A stretch of DNA of 64,000 bases, from assembly GCF_030315685.1 (NCBI RefSeq), contig NZ_JASXSI010000022.1, positions 1-64,000 on the forward strand, given 5' to 3'. A model generated the notes under the pieces. It saw only the letters and a list, made by a program, of their open reading frames with translations, did not search any database and was not told the DNA's origin. Made by a program: the position numbers and the translations under genes. This document shows, piece after piece, positions 51,067-58,981 of the stretch (its first letter is position 1; every line of letters starts with the position of its first letter). The stretch is from Gordonia sp. ABSL11-1. Its GTDB lineage: Bacteria; Actinomycetota; Actinomycetes; Mycobacteriales; Mycobacteriaceae.

Positions 51067-52332
51067 ATGGAGTGTCGTCTGTGCGGGTCGGCCCGCCTGC
51101 GCAGCGTGGTCGATCTCGGTGCGACGCCCCCGTGTGAACGGTTTCTGACCGAGGCCGAACTCGACACGATGGAGCCGACGTTCCCGCTGCACCTGCGGGT
51201 GTGCGAGGACTGTCTGCTGCTGCAGATCCCGGCGCTCATCACTCCCGAGGACACGTTCACCGAATACGCCTACTTCTCGTCGTATTCCGATTCCTGGGTG
51301 GCGCACGCGCGCACCTTCGTCGACACGGCGACCGAGCGGGTCGGCCTCGATCCCGACTCATTCGTCGTCGAGGTCGCCAGCAACGACGGCTACCTGCTGC
51401 AGCATGTGATCGCCGACGGCGTCCGCTGTCTCGGGATCGAGCCGTCGGTGAATGTCGGTGCCGCAGCGCGGAAGAAGGGCGTGCCGACCGAGACCGCGTT
51501 CCTCGACGAGGAACTCGCGCAGCGCGTCCGTGCCGAGTCGGGGGCGGCCGACCTCGTCGTCGCCAACAACGTCTACGCGCACATCCCGGATCTGCTCGGC
51601 TTCACACGCGCGCTGCGCGGGCTCCTCGCCGACGACGGGTGGCTGAGCATCGAGGTGCATCACGCCCTGAACCTGGTGCGGCTCGGCCAGTTCGACACCA
51701 TCTATCACGAGCACTTCCAGTACTACACGGTGCTGAGCGCGTCCCGCGCGCTCGCGACCGCGGGATTGCGCGTCGTCGACGTGGAACTGCTGTCCACCCA
51801 CGGCGGCTCGATCCGGGTCTGGGCGCGACCGGTGGAGGCGGGTGCCGCGCCGAGTCAGCGGGTCGCGGACGTCCTGCAGGCCGAGCAGGACGCCGGACTG
51901 CATGACGTGTCGGGCTATCTGGATCTGCAGGCCCGCACCGATTCCGTCCGGCAGGAACTGTTGAGGTTCCTGCTCGACGAGGGGTCGGCGGGGAAGCGGA
52001 TCGTCGGTTACGGGGCGCCCGGCAAGGGCAACACGCTGCTCAACTACTGCGGCATCCGGCCGGACCTGATGGAGTACACGGTCGATCGCAACCCCTACAA
52101 ACACGGGCGGTACACGCCGGGCACACGGATTCCGATCCACCCGCCCGAACGGATCGACGCCGACCGGCCGGACGTGATCGTCGTCCTGCCGTGGAATCTC
52201 GAGAACGAGATCACCGCGCAGCTCGCGCACGTCGCCGAGTGGGGCGGCCGGCTCGTGTATCCGCTCCCCACACTGCATTTCGCTTCGCTCGACGCCGACG
52301 ATCGAGTCGGCAGCCCCGGTGGCACGCTATGA
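51067..52332 (+). CDS. Sugar C-methyltransferase (TylC3/NovU/TcaB9 family)
   Basis: A 421-aa three-part enzyme. The N-terminal zinc site has CRLCG (Cys 3 and 6) and CEDC (46 and 49). A SAM domain follows with VVEVASNDGYLLQHV and LGIEPSVNVGAAAR. The catalytic segment TIYHEHFQYYT carries the Tyr/His/Glu set of TcaB9-type C-methyltransferases. A C-terminal Rossmann domain has IVGYGAPGKGNTLLNYCGI. It adds a methyl group to carbon of an NDP-4-keto (or 3-keto) sugar, giving branched sugars. ATG 51067 follows AAGGA. It is the first gene of a sugar operon. Confidence 0.9.
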   Translation: MECRLCGSARLRSVVDLGATPPCERFLTEAELDTMEPTFPLHLRVCEDCLLLQIPALITPEDTFTEYAYFSSYSDSWVAHARTFVDTATERVGLDPDSFVVEVASNDGYLLQHVIADGVRCLGIEPSVNVGAAARKKGVPTETAFLDEELAQRVRAESGAADLVVANNVYAHIPDLLGFTRALRGLLADDGWLSIEVHHALNLVRLGQFDTIYHEHFQYYTVLSASRALATAGLRVVDVELLSTHGGSIRVWARPVEAGAAPSQRVADVLQAEQDAGLHDVSGYLDLQARTDSVRQELLRFLLDEGSAGKRIVGYGAPGKGNTLLNYCGIRPDLMEYTVDRNPYKHGRYTPGTRIPIHPPERIDADRPDVIVVLPWNLENEITAQLAHVAEWGGRLVYPLPTLHFASLDADDRVGSPGGTL

Positions 52333-52345
52333 AGGTGGTTCGGTC

Positions 52346-53134
52346 ATGAAGGTGGTCCTGTTCTGTGGCGGCTACGGGATGCGCATGCGCAACGCGCCCG
52401 ACGACGACGTCCCGAAGCCGATGCAGATGGTCGGCCCGCGACCACTGATCTGGCATGTGATGCGCTACTACGCGCACTTCGGGCACACCGAGTTCATCCT
52501 CTGCCTCGGATACGGCGCCTCGCACATCAAGGAGTACTTCCTGCGCTATGAGGAAGCCACGTCGAACGACTTCGTGATGCGTGGCGGCACGGTCGAACTC
52601 CTGCACTCCGACATCGCCGACTGGTCCATCAGTTTCATCGACACCGGCCTGGAATCGGCCATCGGCGAACGACTTCGGCGCGTGCGGTCGCATCTGGGCG
52701 ACGACGAGTACTTCCTCGCCAACTACGCCGACGTGCTCACCGATGCGCCACTCAACGACATGATCGCCGAGGTCGTCGACTCCGGGGCCGCGGCGTCGAT
52801 GATGATCGTGCCGCCGCAGTCGTCGTTCCACTGCGTCGACGTCAGCGACACCGGAAAGGTCAAGGCGATCACCCCGGTCTCGCAGTTCCCGATCTGGGAG
52901 AACGGCGGGTTCTTCGTCCTGACCCAGGAGATCTTCGATCACCTGCCCGAGGGTGGCGACCTCGTCGAGGACGCATGCGGCGGGCTCGCCGCGGAGGGGC
53001 GCCTGTACGCCTACAAGCACGACGGTTTCTGGAAGCCCGCGGACACGTTCAAGGAACGCGCCGAACTCGATGCCCGATTCGCCCGCGGGGATCGTCCGTG
53101 GATGGTGTGGGACGGCGACACACCCACCCCATGA
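52346..53134 (+). CDS. Sugar-1-phosphate nucleotidylyltransferase (glucose-1-P cytidylyltransferase-like)
   Basis: A 262-aa nucleotidyltransferase. The nucleotide loop is VVLFCGGYGMRMRNAP, with PKPMQMVGPRPLIWHVMRYY after it. YFLANYADVLTDAPL supplies the metal-binding Asp. The long insert region SHIKEYFLRYEEATSND and the family length fit RfbF (CTP-dependent) better than RmlA. ATG 52346 follows GAAGGTGG. The gene overlaps the PIG-L gene by ATGA. It would make the activated sugar that the rest of the operon modifies. A CDP-glucose 4,6-dehydratase (RfbG) is not recognisable in the window. Confidence 0.88.
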   Translation: MKVVLFCGGYGMRMRNAPDDDVPKPMQMVGPRPLIWHVMRYYAHFGHTEFILCLGYGASHIKEYFLRYEEATSNDFVMRGGTVELLHSDIADWSISFIDTGLESAIGERLRRVRSHLGDDEYFLANYADVLTDAPLNDMIAEVVDSGAAASMMIVPPQSSFHCVDVSDTGKVKAITPVSQFPIWENGGFFVLTQEIFDHLPEGGDLVEDACGGLAAEGRLYAYKHDGFWKPADTFKERAELDARFARGDRPWMVWDGDTPTP

Positions 53135-53781
53135 TCGATCTCACCACCGCGGCACTGTCCGAGATCGCTGTCCTCGGTGCCCATTGCGACGACATCGCCA
53201 TCGGTATGGGCGGCACCCTGCTGACCGTGACGCGCCGCCACCCGGGCATTCGCGTGCGGGCGTTGGTGCTCACCGGCGGCGGTACCGAGCGCGAGGTCGA
53301 GGAGCGAAAGGCGTTGGACGCGTTCTGCCCCGGCGCCGACGTCGAACTCACCGTCCTCGATGTCCCCGACGGCCGGGCCCCTGCGCACTGGGATGCGGTG
53401 AAGGACGGGCTGTCGCGGTTCCGACGAGCCGTGTCGCCGGAGGTGGTCTTCGCGCCGCAGCGCCACGATGCGCATCAGGATCACCGGCTGCTGGCGGAGT
53501 TGACGCCCACCGAGTTCCGCGACCACCTGACCCTCGGCTACGAGATCATCAAGTGGGAGAACGACATCGGTCAACCGACACTGTTCCATCCGTTGACCAC
53601 GGCGGTCGCCGAGGAGAAGGCCCGGCTGCTGGGAGAACACTATCCGTCCCAAGCCGACCATGACTGGTTCGACGATCTGTCGTTCCTCGGGCTGTCGCGG
53701 CTGCGCGGTGTGCAGTGCCGCCATCCCCACGCCGAGGCGTTCGTCCTGGAGAAGGCGCACCTGAACTTCGGAGGAGAATGA
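53131..53781 (+). CDS. PIG-L family zinc deacetylase
   Basis: A 216-aa LmbE/PIG-L protein. The first zinc motif, normally AHPDD, reads GAHCDD near residue 17, and the second (HxxH) is HDAHQDH near residue 111. The fold continues with FRDHLTLGYEIIKWENDI. In this family the enzymes remove acetyl groups from N-acetyl sugars (mycothiol, GPI and antibiotic pathways). Cys in place of Pro in the first motif is a minor change. It lies within the sugar operon between the nucleotidyltransferase and an epimerase, suggesting deacetylation of an N-acylated sugar intermediate. Confidence 0.88.
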   Translation: MIDLTTAALSEIAVLGAHCDDIAIGMGGTLLTVTRRHPGIRVRALVLTGGGTEREVEERKALDAFCPGADVELTVLDVPDGRAPAHWDAVKDGLSRFRRAVSPEVVFAPQRHDAHQDHRLLAELTPTEFRDHLTLGYEIIKWENDIGQPTLFHPLTTAVAEEKARLLGEHYPSQADHDWFDDLSFLGLSRLRGVQCRHPHAEAFVLEKAHLNFGGE

Positions 53782-53783
53782 GC

Positions 53784-54812
53784 ATGCGCGTACTGGTGAC
53801 CGGCCATCAGGGATACCTCGGCACCGTGATGGTCCCGATGCTCCTGGCGGACGGGCATGACGTCGTAGGACTCGACAACAGCTATTTCGCGGAGTGCGTC
53901 CTGGGGCCGGTGCCGACCGACCCGCCGGCGATCGACGTCGATCTGCGCGATGTCACGGCGCGTCATCTCGACGGCTTCGACGCGGTCATCCATCTGGCCG
54001 CGTTGTCGAACGATCCGCTCGGATCGTTGGCGCCGGAGATCACCTACGACATCAACCATCATGCCTCGGTGCGGCTGGCCCGCGCTGCGAAAGATGCCGG
54101 CGTGGCGCGGTTTCTGTACGCGTCGACCTGCTCGGTGTACGGGTCGGCCGGCGACGATCTCGTCACCGAGGACGCCCCGCTCAAACCGCTGACACCGTAT
54201 GCCGAGAGCAAGGTGCGGGTCGAGGACGACGCGGCGGCGATGGCCGATTCGGGTTTTGCGCCGGTGTTCCTCCGCAACGCGACGGCGTTCGGTTTCTCTC
54301 CGCGCCTGCGGGCGGACATCGTGCTGAACAACCTCGTCGGCCACGCCGTGCTGACCGGGGACGTGCGGGTGCTCTCCGACGGCACACCGTGGCGTCCGCT
54401 CGTGCACGCCCAGGACATCGCGCGGGCGTTCATCACCTGTCTGGATGCGCCCACCGAAGCGATCTACTGCGCCGCCTACAACGTCGGCACGGAGCGCAAC
54501 AACCTGACCGTCGCCGACATCGCCGCGTCGGTCGTCGAGGCGGTCCCCGGATCGCGACTGCTGATCACCGGTGAGAGCGGACCCGACCCACGGTCCTACC
54601 GCGTCGATTTCTCCCGGGCACGAGAGGGACTGGGCTTCGAGGCGAGCTGGACGATCCCCGACGGCGCGCGCGAGCTGTACGAGGCCTACACCTCCTACGG
54701 ACTCACCCAGGACGCCTTCGTCAATCGGTTCACCCGACTGGCGCAGCTCGAGAAACTCCGCGCGGCAGGAGATCTCGATCCGACGATGCGCCGCGTCAGC
54801 GCACGTGCCTGA
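53784..54812 (+). CDS. NAD-dependent sugar epimerase/dehydratase (extended SDR)
   Basis: A 342-aa extended SDR. The cofactor loop is VLVTGHQGYLGTVMVPML. The catalytic set is STCSVYG plus the YAESK motif (Tyr and Lys present). The substrate part has RPLVHAQDIARAFITCL. It oxidises or reduces at C4 or epimerises an NDP-sugar. ATG 53784 lies six bases after GGAGGAG; the earlier ATG 53778 would be too close. Its closest context is other branched-sugar operons. It could supply the keto group needed by the C-methyltransferase. Confidence 0.88.
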   Translation: MRVLVTGHQGYLGTVMVPMLLADGHDVVGLDNSYFAECVLGPVPTDPPAIDVDLRDVTARHLDGFDAVIHLAALSNDPLGSLAPEITYDINHHASVRLARAAKDAGVARFLYASTCSVYGSAGDDLVTEDAPLKPLTPYAESKVRVEDDAAAMADSGFAPVFLRNATAFGFSPRLRADIVLNNLVGHAVLTGDVRVLSDGTPWRPLVHAQDIARAFITCLDAPTEAIYCAAYNVGTERNNLTVADIAASVVEAVPGSRLLITGESGPDPRSYRVDFSRAREGLGFEASWTIPDGARELYEAYTSYGLTQDAFVNRFTRLAQLEKLRAAGDLDPTMRRVSARA

Positions 54813-55350
54813 GCAGCTCCTGCCAGGAGCCGGCCGCGGCATCGCGCGCCGAGACCAGGGTGACCGGCTCCGGCCAGGCGATCGCCAGATCCGCATCCGA
54901 GTGGGCCACGGCGAGATCCTCGGCCGGGTCGTGCGGCCGGTCGATCCGGTAGCAGACGTCGGCCAGGTCGGTGAGCGCCTGGAATCCGTGCAGGAAGCCG
55001 GGCGGGACGTACAGGTGTCGGAACTCGTTGTCGTCCAACCGGAATGCCTGCTGACGACCGAACGTCGGCGAGTCCGGACGGATGTCGACCAGGACGTCGT
55101 GGACGGCGCCGCGGGCGACCCGGACGAGCTTCGCCTCGCCGCGTCCCGAACGACCATGCATCCCGCGGACCACACCCCGCCGCGAACGCGACTGCGAATC
55201 CTGCACGAACGACGCCGATGCGCCGGGGCGGCCGAGGTGGTCGTCGAAGATCTCTGCGTCGAACGTCCGGGTGAAGAGTCCGCGGTCGTCGGTGAACGGT
55301 TGCGGGACGAGGACGACGACGTCGGCGAGGTCGGTCGGTTCGATACGCAC
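54796..55350 (-). CDS. RmlC-like NDP-sugar 3,5-epimerase
   Basis: A 184-aa cupin of the dTDP-4-dehydrorhamnose 3,5-epimerase family. It has QPFTDDRGLFTRTFDAEIFD, the catalytic His in VVRGMHGRSGRGEAKLVRV, VLVDIRPDSPTFGR, and FRHLYVPPGFLHGFQALTD. GTG 55350 is chosen because it avoids overlap with the divergent gene at 55365; the frame is open to 55383. It is the only minus-strand gene in the sugar set, overlapping the SDR gene tail to tail by 17 bp. A single 3- or 5-epimerase is equally possible. Confidence 0.88.
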   Translation of the reverse strand: MRIEPTDLADVVVLVPQPFTDDRGLFTRTFDAEIFDDHLGRPGASASFVQDSQSRSRRGVVRGMHGRSGRGEAKLVRVARGAVHDVLVDIRPDSPTFGRQQAFRLDDNEFRHLYVPPGFLHGFQALTDLADVCYRIDRPHDPAEDLAVAHSDADLAIAWPEPVTLVSARDAAAGSWQELLRHVR

Positions 55351-55364
55351 GGGGACATCGTCGC

Positions 55365-56480
55365 ATGAGCGTGTGCCGCGCATGCGGGTTCGGTCGGCCG
55401 GTCCCGGTGCTGGAACTGGGCGCGGTGCCCGCCGCCGATCATTTTCCGCAGGTGTCCGAGCCGGTGTCGTCGGCGGAGAGTTCGCATCCCGCGACGATGG
55501 TGCTGTGCGGTCGGTGCGGGCTGGCGCAACTCGCCGACGACGACACCGTCACGCAGGAGCCGCGGGGCGTCGAACCGCAGGCGCTGGTGGACCAGGCGGC
55601 CGACGCGCTGCGCGACGCCGAGGTCGCGGGGCTGTTGCGTGGATCGACGGTGACCGAGTTCGGCAGCCCGCACGGCGGGACGTGGATACCGCAGTTGGAG
55701 GCGCGGGGCTTCACCGACGTCGGCCGCGAGTACCGTGGCGGCGCCGATGTGGTCATCGACTCGATGGGCATCATGCACGAACCCGATCAGGCGGCGGCGT
55801 TCGCGCGGCGCACCGCGGCGACCGCGCCGGACGGGGTGCTGTTGGTGCAGGTCCACTCGCTGGCCGCGATCGTCGCACAGGGTCAGTGGAATGCATTGCG
55901 GCACGGTCACTTCGCCTACTACTCACTGCCGGCGATCGTCGGACTGCTGCGGGCCGCCGGCCTGCATGCGGCGACGGCCTGGCGATACGACCTCTACGGC
56001 GGGACCGTGATGATCGCCGCCACGCATCATCCGTGTGAGCCGGATGAGAACCTCTCGGCCTTGATCGATGCCGAGCAGGCCATGACCGATCCCGGGGTGG
56101 TGAGCGGACTGCAGCAGGCCGTCGACCGGCATGTACGTGGGTTGCGCGGGTGGCTGGAGGACGAGGCGGCGGCGGGGCGTCGGGTCTATGCGTACGGTGC
56201 CGCATCCCGTGCGGTGGCGGTCTTCGGGCTCGCGGGGGTGACCTCGTCGCTGGTTGCCGGTGTCGCCGACGCGTCGGCTGCCAAGCAGGGCCGCCGCATG
56301 CCGGGGTGTGACGTGCCGATCATCTCGCCGTCGGAACTCGTTGTCGCGCAGCCGGACAGCGTGCTGCTGATGGTGCCGGACCTGCTGGACGAGGTGCGTA
56401 GACGGTACCCGGAGATCGGGGATCGGTGGCGGATCGACGGTGCCGACGAGTTCGCGAGCCGGGAGGGGACACATGGTTGA
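55365..56480 (+). CDS. C-methyltransferase-family protein with degenerate active site
   Basis: A 371-aa relative of the enzyme at 51067: the same zinc pairs, CRACG (4 and 7) and CGRC (48 and 51), and a C-terminal VYAYGAASRAVAVFG Rossmann motif. The SAM loop is altered (TEFGSPHGGTWIPQL). The catalytic segment reads LRHGHFAYYS, with Arg for Tyr and Gly for Glu relative to YHEHFxYY. It may bind but not methylate, or use different chemistry, or form a heteromer with the active enzyme. It overlaps the aminotransferase gene by 8 bp. Confidence 0.78.
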   Translation: MSVCRACGFGRPVPVLELGAVPAADHFPQVSEPVSSAESSHPATMVLCGRCGLAQLADDDTVTQEPRGVEPQALVDQAADALRDAEVAGLLRGSTVTEFGSPHGGTWIPQLEARGFTDVGREYRGGADVVIDSMGIMHEPDQAAAFARRTAATAPDGVLLVQVHSLAAIVAQGQWNALRHGHFAYYSLPAIVGLLRAAGLHAATAWRYDLYGGTVMIAATHHPCEPDENLSALIDAEQAMTDPGVVSGLQQAVDRHVRGLRGWLEDEAAAGRRVYAYGAASRAVAVFGLAGVTSSLVAGVADASAAKQGRRMPGCDVPIISPSELVVAQPDSVLLMVPDLLDEVRRRYPEIGDRWRIDGADEFASREGTHG

Positions 56481-57828
56481 GCAGGGTGTCGGCAGGCGGA
56501 GCTTCGACGAGTCCAACCGGCTGCAGGCGGCGTTGCATCGCATGGTGCCCGGCGGTGCGCACACCTATGCGCGTGGGGCCGACCAGTATCCCGACGACAT
56601 GGCGCCGGTGCTGGTGCGCGGTGCTGGTGCGCGGGTGTGGGATGCCGACGGGAACGAGTACGTCGAATACGGCATCGGATTGCGTTCGGTGACACTCGGC
56701 CACGCGTACGCTCCCGTCGTCGAGGCGGCGTGTGCGGCCATCGCCGACGGTATGAACTTCAGTCGGCCGAGCGTGCTGGAGGTCGCCGCCGCGGAGGACT
56801 TCCTCGATCTGGTGCCGACCGCCGACATGGTGAAGTTCGCGAAGAACGGATCGGACGTGACGACCGCTGCGATCCGCTTGGCGCGGGCGGTCACCGGGCG
56901 GCAGAAGATCGCCATCTGCAACCACCCGTTCTTCTCCGTCGACGACTGGTTCATCGGCGGCACCGACATGGCCGGCGGCATCCCGGCCGATGTCGCCGAC
57001 AAGGGCATCCGGTTCTCCTACAACGACGTCGGATCGCTCGAGGCCGTCTTCGCCGCGCATCCGGGCGAGATCTGCGCGGTCATCCTGGAGGCGGCGACCG
57101 CCACCGCCGAGCCGCAGCCCGGGTTCCTCGACGGGGTGCGTGCGCTGTGTGACACCCATGGTGCGCTGCTGATCTTCGACGAGATGATCACCGGTTTCCG
57201 CTGGTCCGAGCACGGGGCGCAGAGTCTGTACGGCGTCACCCCCGATCTGTCGTGCTGGGGCAAGGCGATGGGCAACGGGTTCCCGTTGTCGGCGTTGGCG
57301 GGCAAACGAGAGTTCATGGAGCTCGGCGGCCTCAACACCGACCGCGACCGGGTGTTCCTGCTGTCGACGACGCACGGACCGGAGACGGCGTCATTGGCCG
57401 CGTTCCGGGCGGTCGTCGAGACGTATCGCACGTCGTCGCCGGTCGAGGCGATGGAGTCGGCGGGTCGGCGCCTGGCCGAGGGCGTCAACCGCGCGGCGAC
57501 CGGGTTCGGGCTCGGCGCCTACGTCGAGGTGATCGGCCGGCCTTCGTGCCTCGTGTTCGTCACCCGCGATCACGCGCACAACCCCTCACAGGCGTTCCGG
57601 ACGCTGTTCCTGCAGGAACTGTTGGAACGCGGTGTCCTGGGGCAATCATTCGTGACGTCGGCGGCCCACACCGACGACGACATCGACGCCACCATCGACG
57701 CCGTCCGCGAGGCGCTGCCGGTCTACGGGCGGGCGATCGAGGCCGGTTCCGTCGACGGAGTGCTGCGTGGTCGGCCGGTCGCGCCGGCGATCCGGCGTCT
57801 CGCCGAGCCGAGGCGGCTGGGTCTTTGA
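56473..57828 (+). CDS. Class III aminotransferase/aminomutase (GSAM-like)
   Basis: A 451-aa PLP enzyme similar to glutamate-1-semialdehyde aminomutase: MVPGGAHTYARGADQYPDDM, FAKNGSDVTTAAIRLARAVT, LIFDEMITGFRWSEHGAQS, and the Schiff-base lysine in CWGKAMGNGFPLSALAG. Genuine HemL is normally in haem operons. Here it sits at the end of a sugar operon, so amino transfer onto a keto-sugar or an attached side chain is more likely. ATG 56473 follows GGGAGGGG. Palindrome copy 2 begins five bases after the stop. Confidence 0.88.
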   Translation: MVEQGVGRRSFDESNRLQAALHRMVPGGAHTYARGADQYPDDMAPVLVRGAGARVWDADGNEYVEYGIGLRSVTLGHAYAPVVEAACAAIADGMNFSRPSVLEVAAAEDFLDLVPTADMVKFAKNGSDVTTAAIRLARAVTGRQKIAICNHPFFSVDDWFIGGTDMAGGIPADVADKGIRFSYNDVGSLEAVFAAHPGEICAVILEAATATAEPQPGFLDGVRALCDTHGALLIFDEMITGFRWSEHGAQSLYGVTPDLSCWGKAMGNGFPLSALAGKREFMELGGLNTDRDRVFLLSTTHGPETASLAAFRAVVETYRTSSPVEAMESAGRRLAEGVNRAATGFGLGAYVEVIGRPSCLVFVTRDHAHNPSQAFRTLFLQELLERGVLGQSFVTSAAHTDDDIDATIDAVREALPVYGRAIEAGSVDGVLRGRPVAPAIRRLAEPRRLGL

Positions 57829-57833
57829 CAGCG

Positions 57834-57910
57834 GTCCGCATGAAAGTCACCTGGGAGCGTCGACAAGTGGATAATCCACTCATCGGCACTCTCAGGTGAC
57901 CCTGATGCGG
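57834..57910. repeat. Long palindrome repeat family 2, copy 2
   Basis: A 77-nt palindrome starting GTCCGCATGAAAGTCACC. The core is CGACAAGTGGAT (57861-57872), A, ATCCACTCATCG (57874-57885), 10 of 12 pairing. It ends GGTGACCCTGATGCGG. The outer arms are better conserved than the core here. It lies directly upstream of the DUF559 gene. Confidence 0.85.
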
Positions 57911-58020
57911 GCGTCTTCCCCTATCACAGGGTCGCGCGGTGATCCGGAGACATCCACAGGCGTTCAGCGACTGTGGAGAGAGGTCGGGCGCTCGCCGATC
58001 TCTCGCTGACACTGGTCGGC

Positions 58021-58869
58021 ATGAGGTTGCGAGGGGTGTACTCGTGGGCCGAGCTGATCGAACTGGGCCTGCGGCGCAAAGACATCGAGCTGTTGGTGAA
58101 GAACAACGATCTGACGCGCCTGCGACAGGGCTGGTACGCCACCACGGACGCGAACTGGCGGGTGGTCGAGGCGGTCAAGAAGGGTGGCGTGCTCACCTGC
58201 GTGGATGCGCTTGCCCACCACGGCGTCTGGGTCCCGGAAGAGCTGACGAAGGCGGTGCACGTCCGGGGAAATGCGCGCGCGACCCGCGCCCATCCCACAT
58301 TCTGTCGGCAGTACGGCCGACCCGAACCGGAGACCGGCGCGATCGACGACATCGGAATCGCGTTCCGCCACGCCGTCCGGTGCCTGTCGCCGGAGGGCAT
58401 CGTCGCCGTGGGGGACTCCATTCTCAACCAGGAGTTGTTGGCGATGGCCGATCTTCGTGGCGAACTGTCGGCGGCACCCGCAGCGGTGCGTGAACTGCTC
58501 GAACGGTGCGATGCGCTGGCGGATTCGGGGGCCGAATCCTTGGTGCGCTTTCGGCTGCACTCCGTGCGGGTATCGGTTCGGGTGCAGGTCACCATCGAGG
58601 GCGTCGGGACGGTGGATCTGGTGATCGGAGACCGGCTGATCATCGAGGTCGACGGGGACCGCTATCACCGTACGAAGGAACAGATGGAGGAGGACAAACG
58701 TCGCGACCGTGCGGCCGCGTCCCAGGGCTACATCACCCTGCGGCTCACCTACGGCGCGGTCGTCGACACCTGGGATGACACGCTCGACGCCATCCTCGAC
58801 ATCGTGCGGCGCAAAGACCATCTGTGGCCGCGCAAGCGAGGGCCGAAGCGCGACGAGACGTCCGCATGA
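58021..58869 (+). CDS. AbiEi-antitoxin-like winged helix plus DUF559 nuclease-like protein
   Basis: A 282-aa protein. The N-terminal AbiEi-like winged helix has VYSWAELIELGLRRKDIELL and LTRLRQGWYATT. A middle region has GGVLTCVDALAHHGVWVPEE. The C-terminal DUF559 domain has TVDLVIGDRLIIEVDGDRYH (Asp and Glu-x-Asp), a Gln/Lys-rich helix KEQMEEDKRRDRAA, and SQGYITLRLTYGAVV. A GTG at 57973 would add 16 residues. The fold is PD-(D/E)XK-like; nuclease activity is not demonstrated. The gene is bracketed by two palindromes, and its stop lies inside the second. No partner toxin gene is adjacent, so a simple AbiE system is unlikely. Confidence 0.8.
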   Translation: MRLRGVYSWAELIELGLRRKDIELLVKNNDLTRLRQGWYATTDANWRVVEAVKKGGVLTCVDALAHHGVWVPEELTKAVHVRGNARATRAHPTFCRQYGRPEPETGAIDDIGIAFRHAVRCLSPEGIVAVGDSILNQELLAMADLRGELSAAPAAVRELLERCDALADSGAESLVRFRLHSVRVSVRVQVTIEGVGTVDLVIGDRLIIEVDGDRYHRTKEQMEEDKRRDRAAASQGYITLRLTYGAVVDTWDDTLDAILDIVRRKDHLWPRKRGPKRDETSA

Positions 58870-58938
58870 GGGACACCCCAGAGCATCGATAAGTGGATAA
58901 TCCACTTATCGGCGCCCTGAGGTGACTTCCATGCGGAC
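58860..58938. repeat. Long palindrome repeat family 2, copy 3
   Basis: A 79-nt palindrome. GTCCGCATG (58860-58868) pairs perfectly with CATGCGGAC (58930-58938). The core CGATAAGTGGAT (58887-58898), A, ATCCACTTATCG (58900-58911) is also perfect. The stop codon of the DUF559 gene (58867-58869) is inside its left arm. Confidence 0.88.
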
Positions 58939-58981
58939 GGTGCGCGGGCGTCGCCTGGATCCGAGGACGTGGAGGCGGAGG

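Noticed and set aside
56473..57828. Genuine HemL of haem synthesis
   Set aside because: The neighbours are sugar genes and no haem gene is nearby; GSAM-like aminotransferases are common in sugar operons.
57834..58938. CRISPR array or IS element
   Set aside because: Only two palindromes with a gene between them, no spacers, no transposase, and no clear terminal target duplication.
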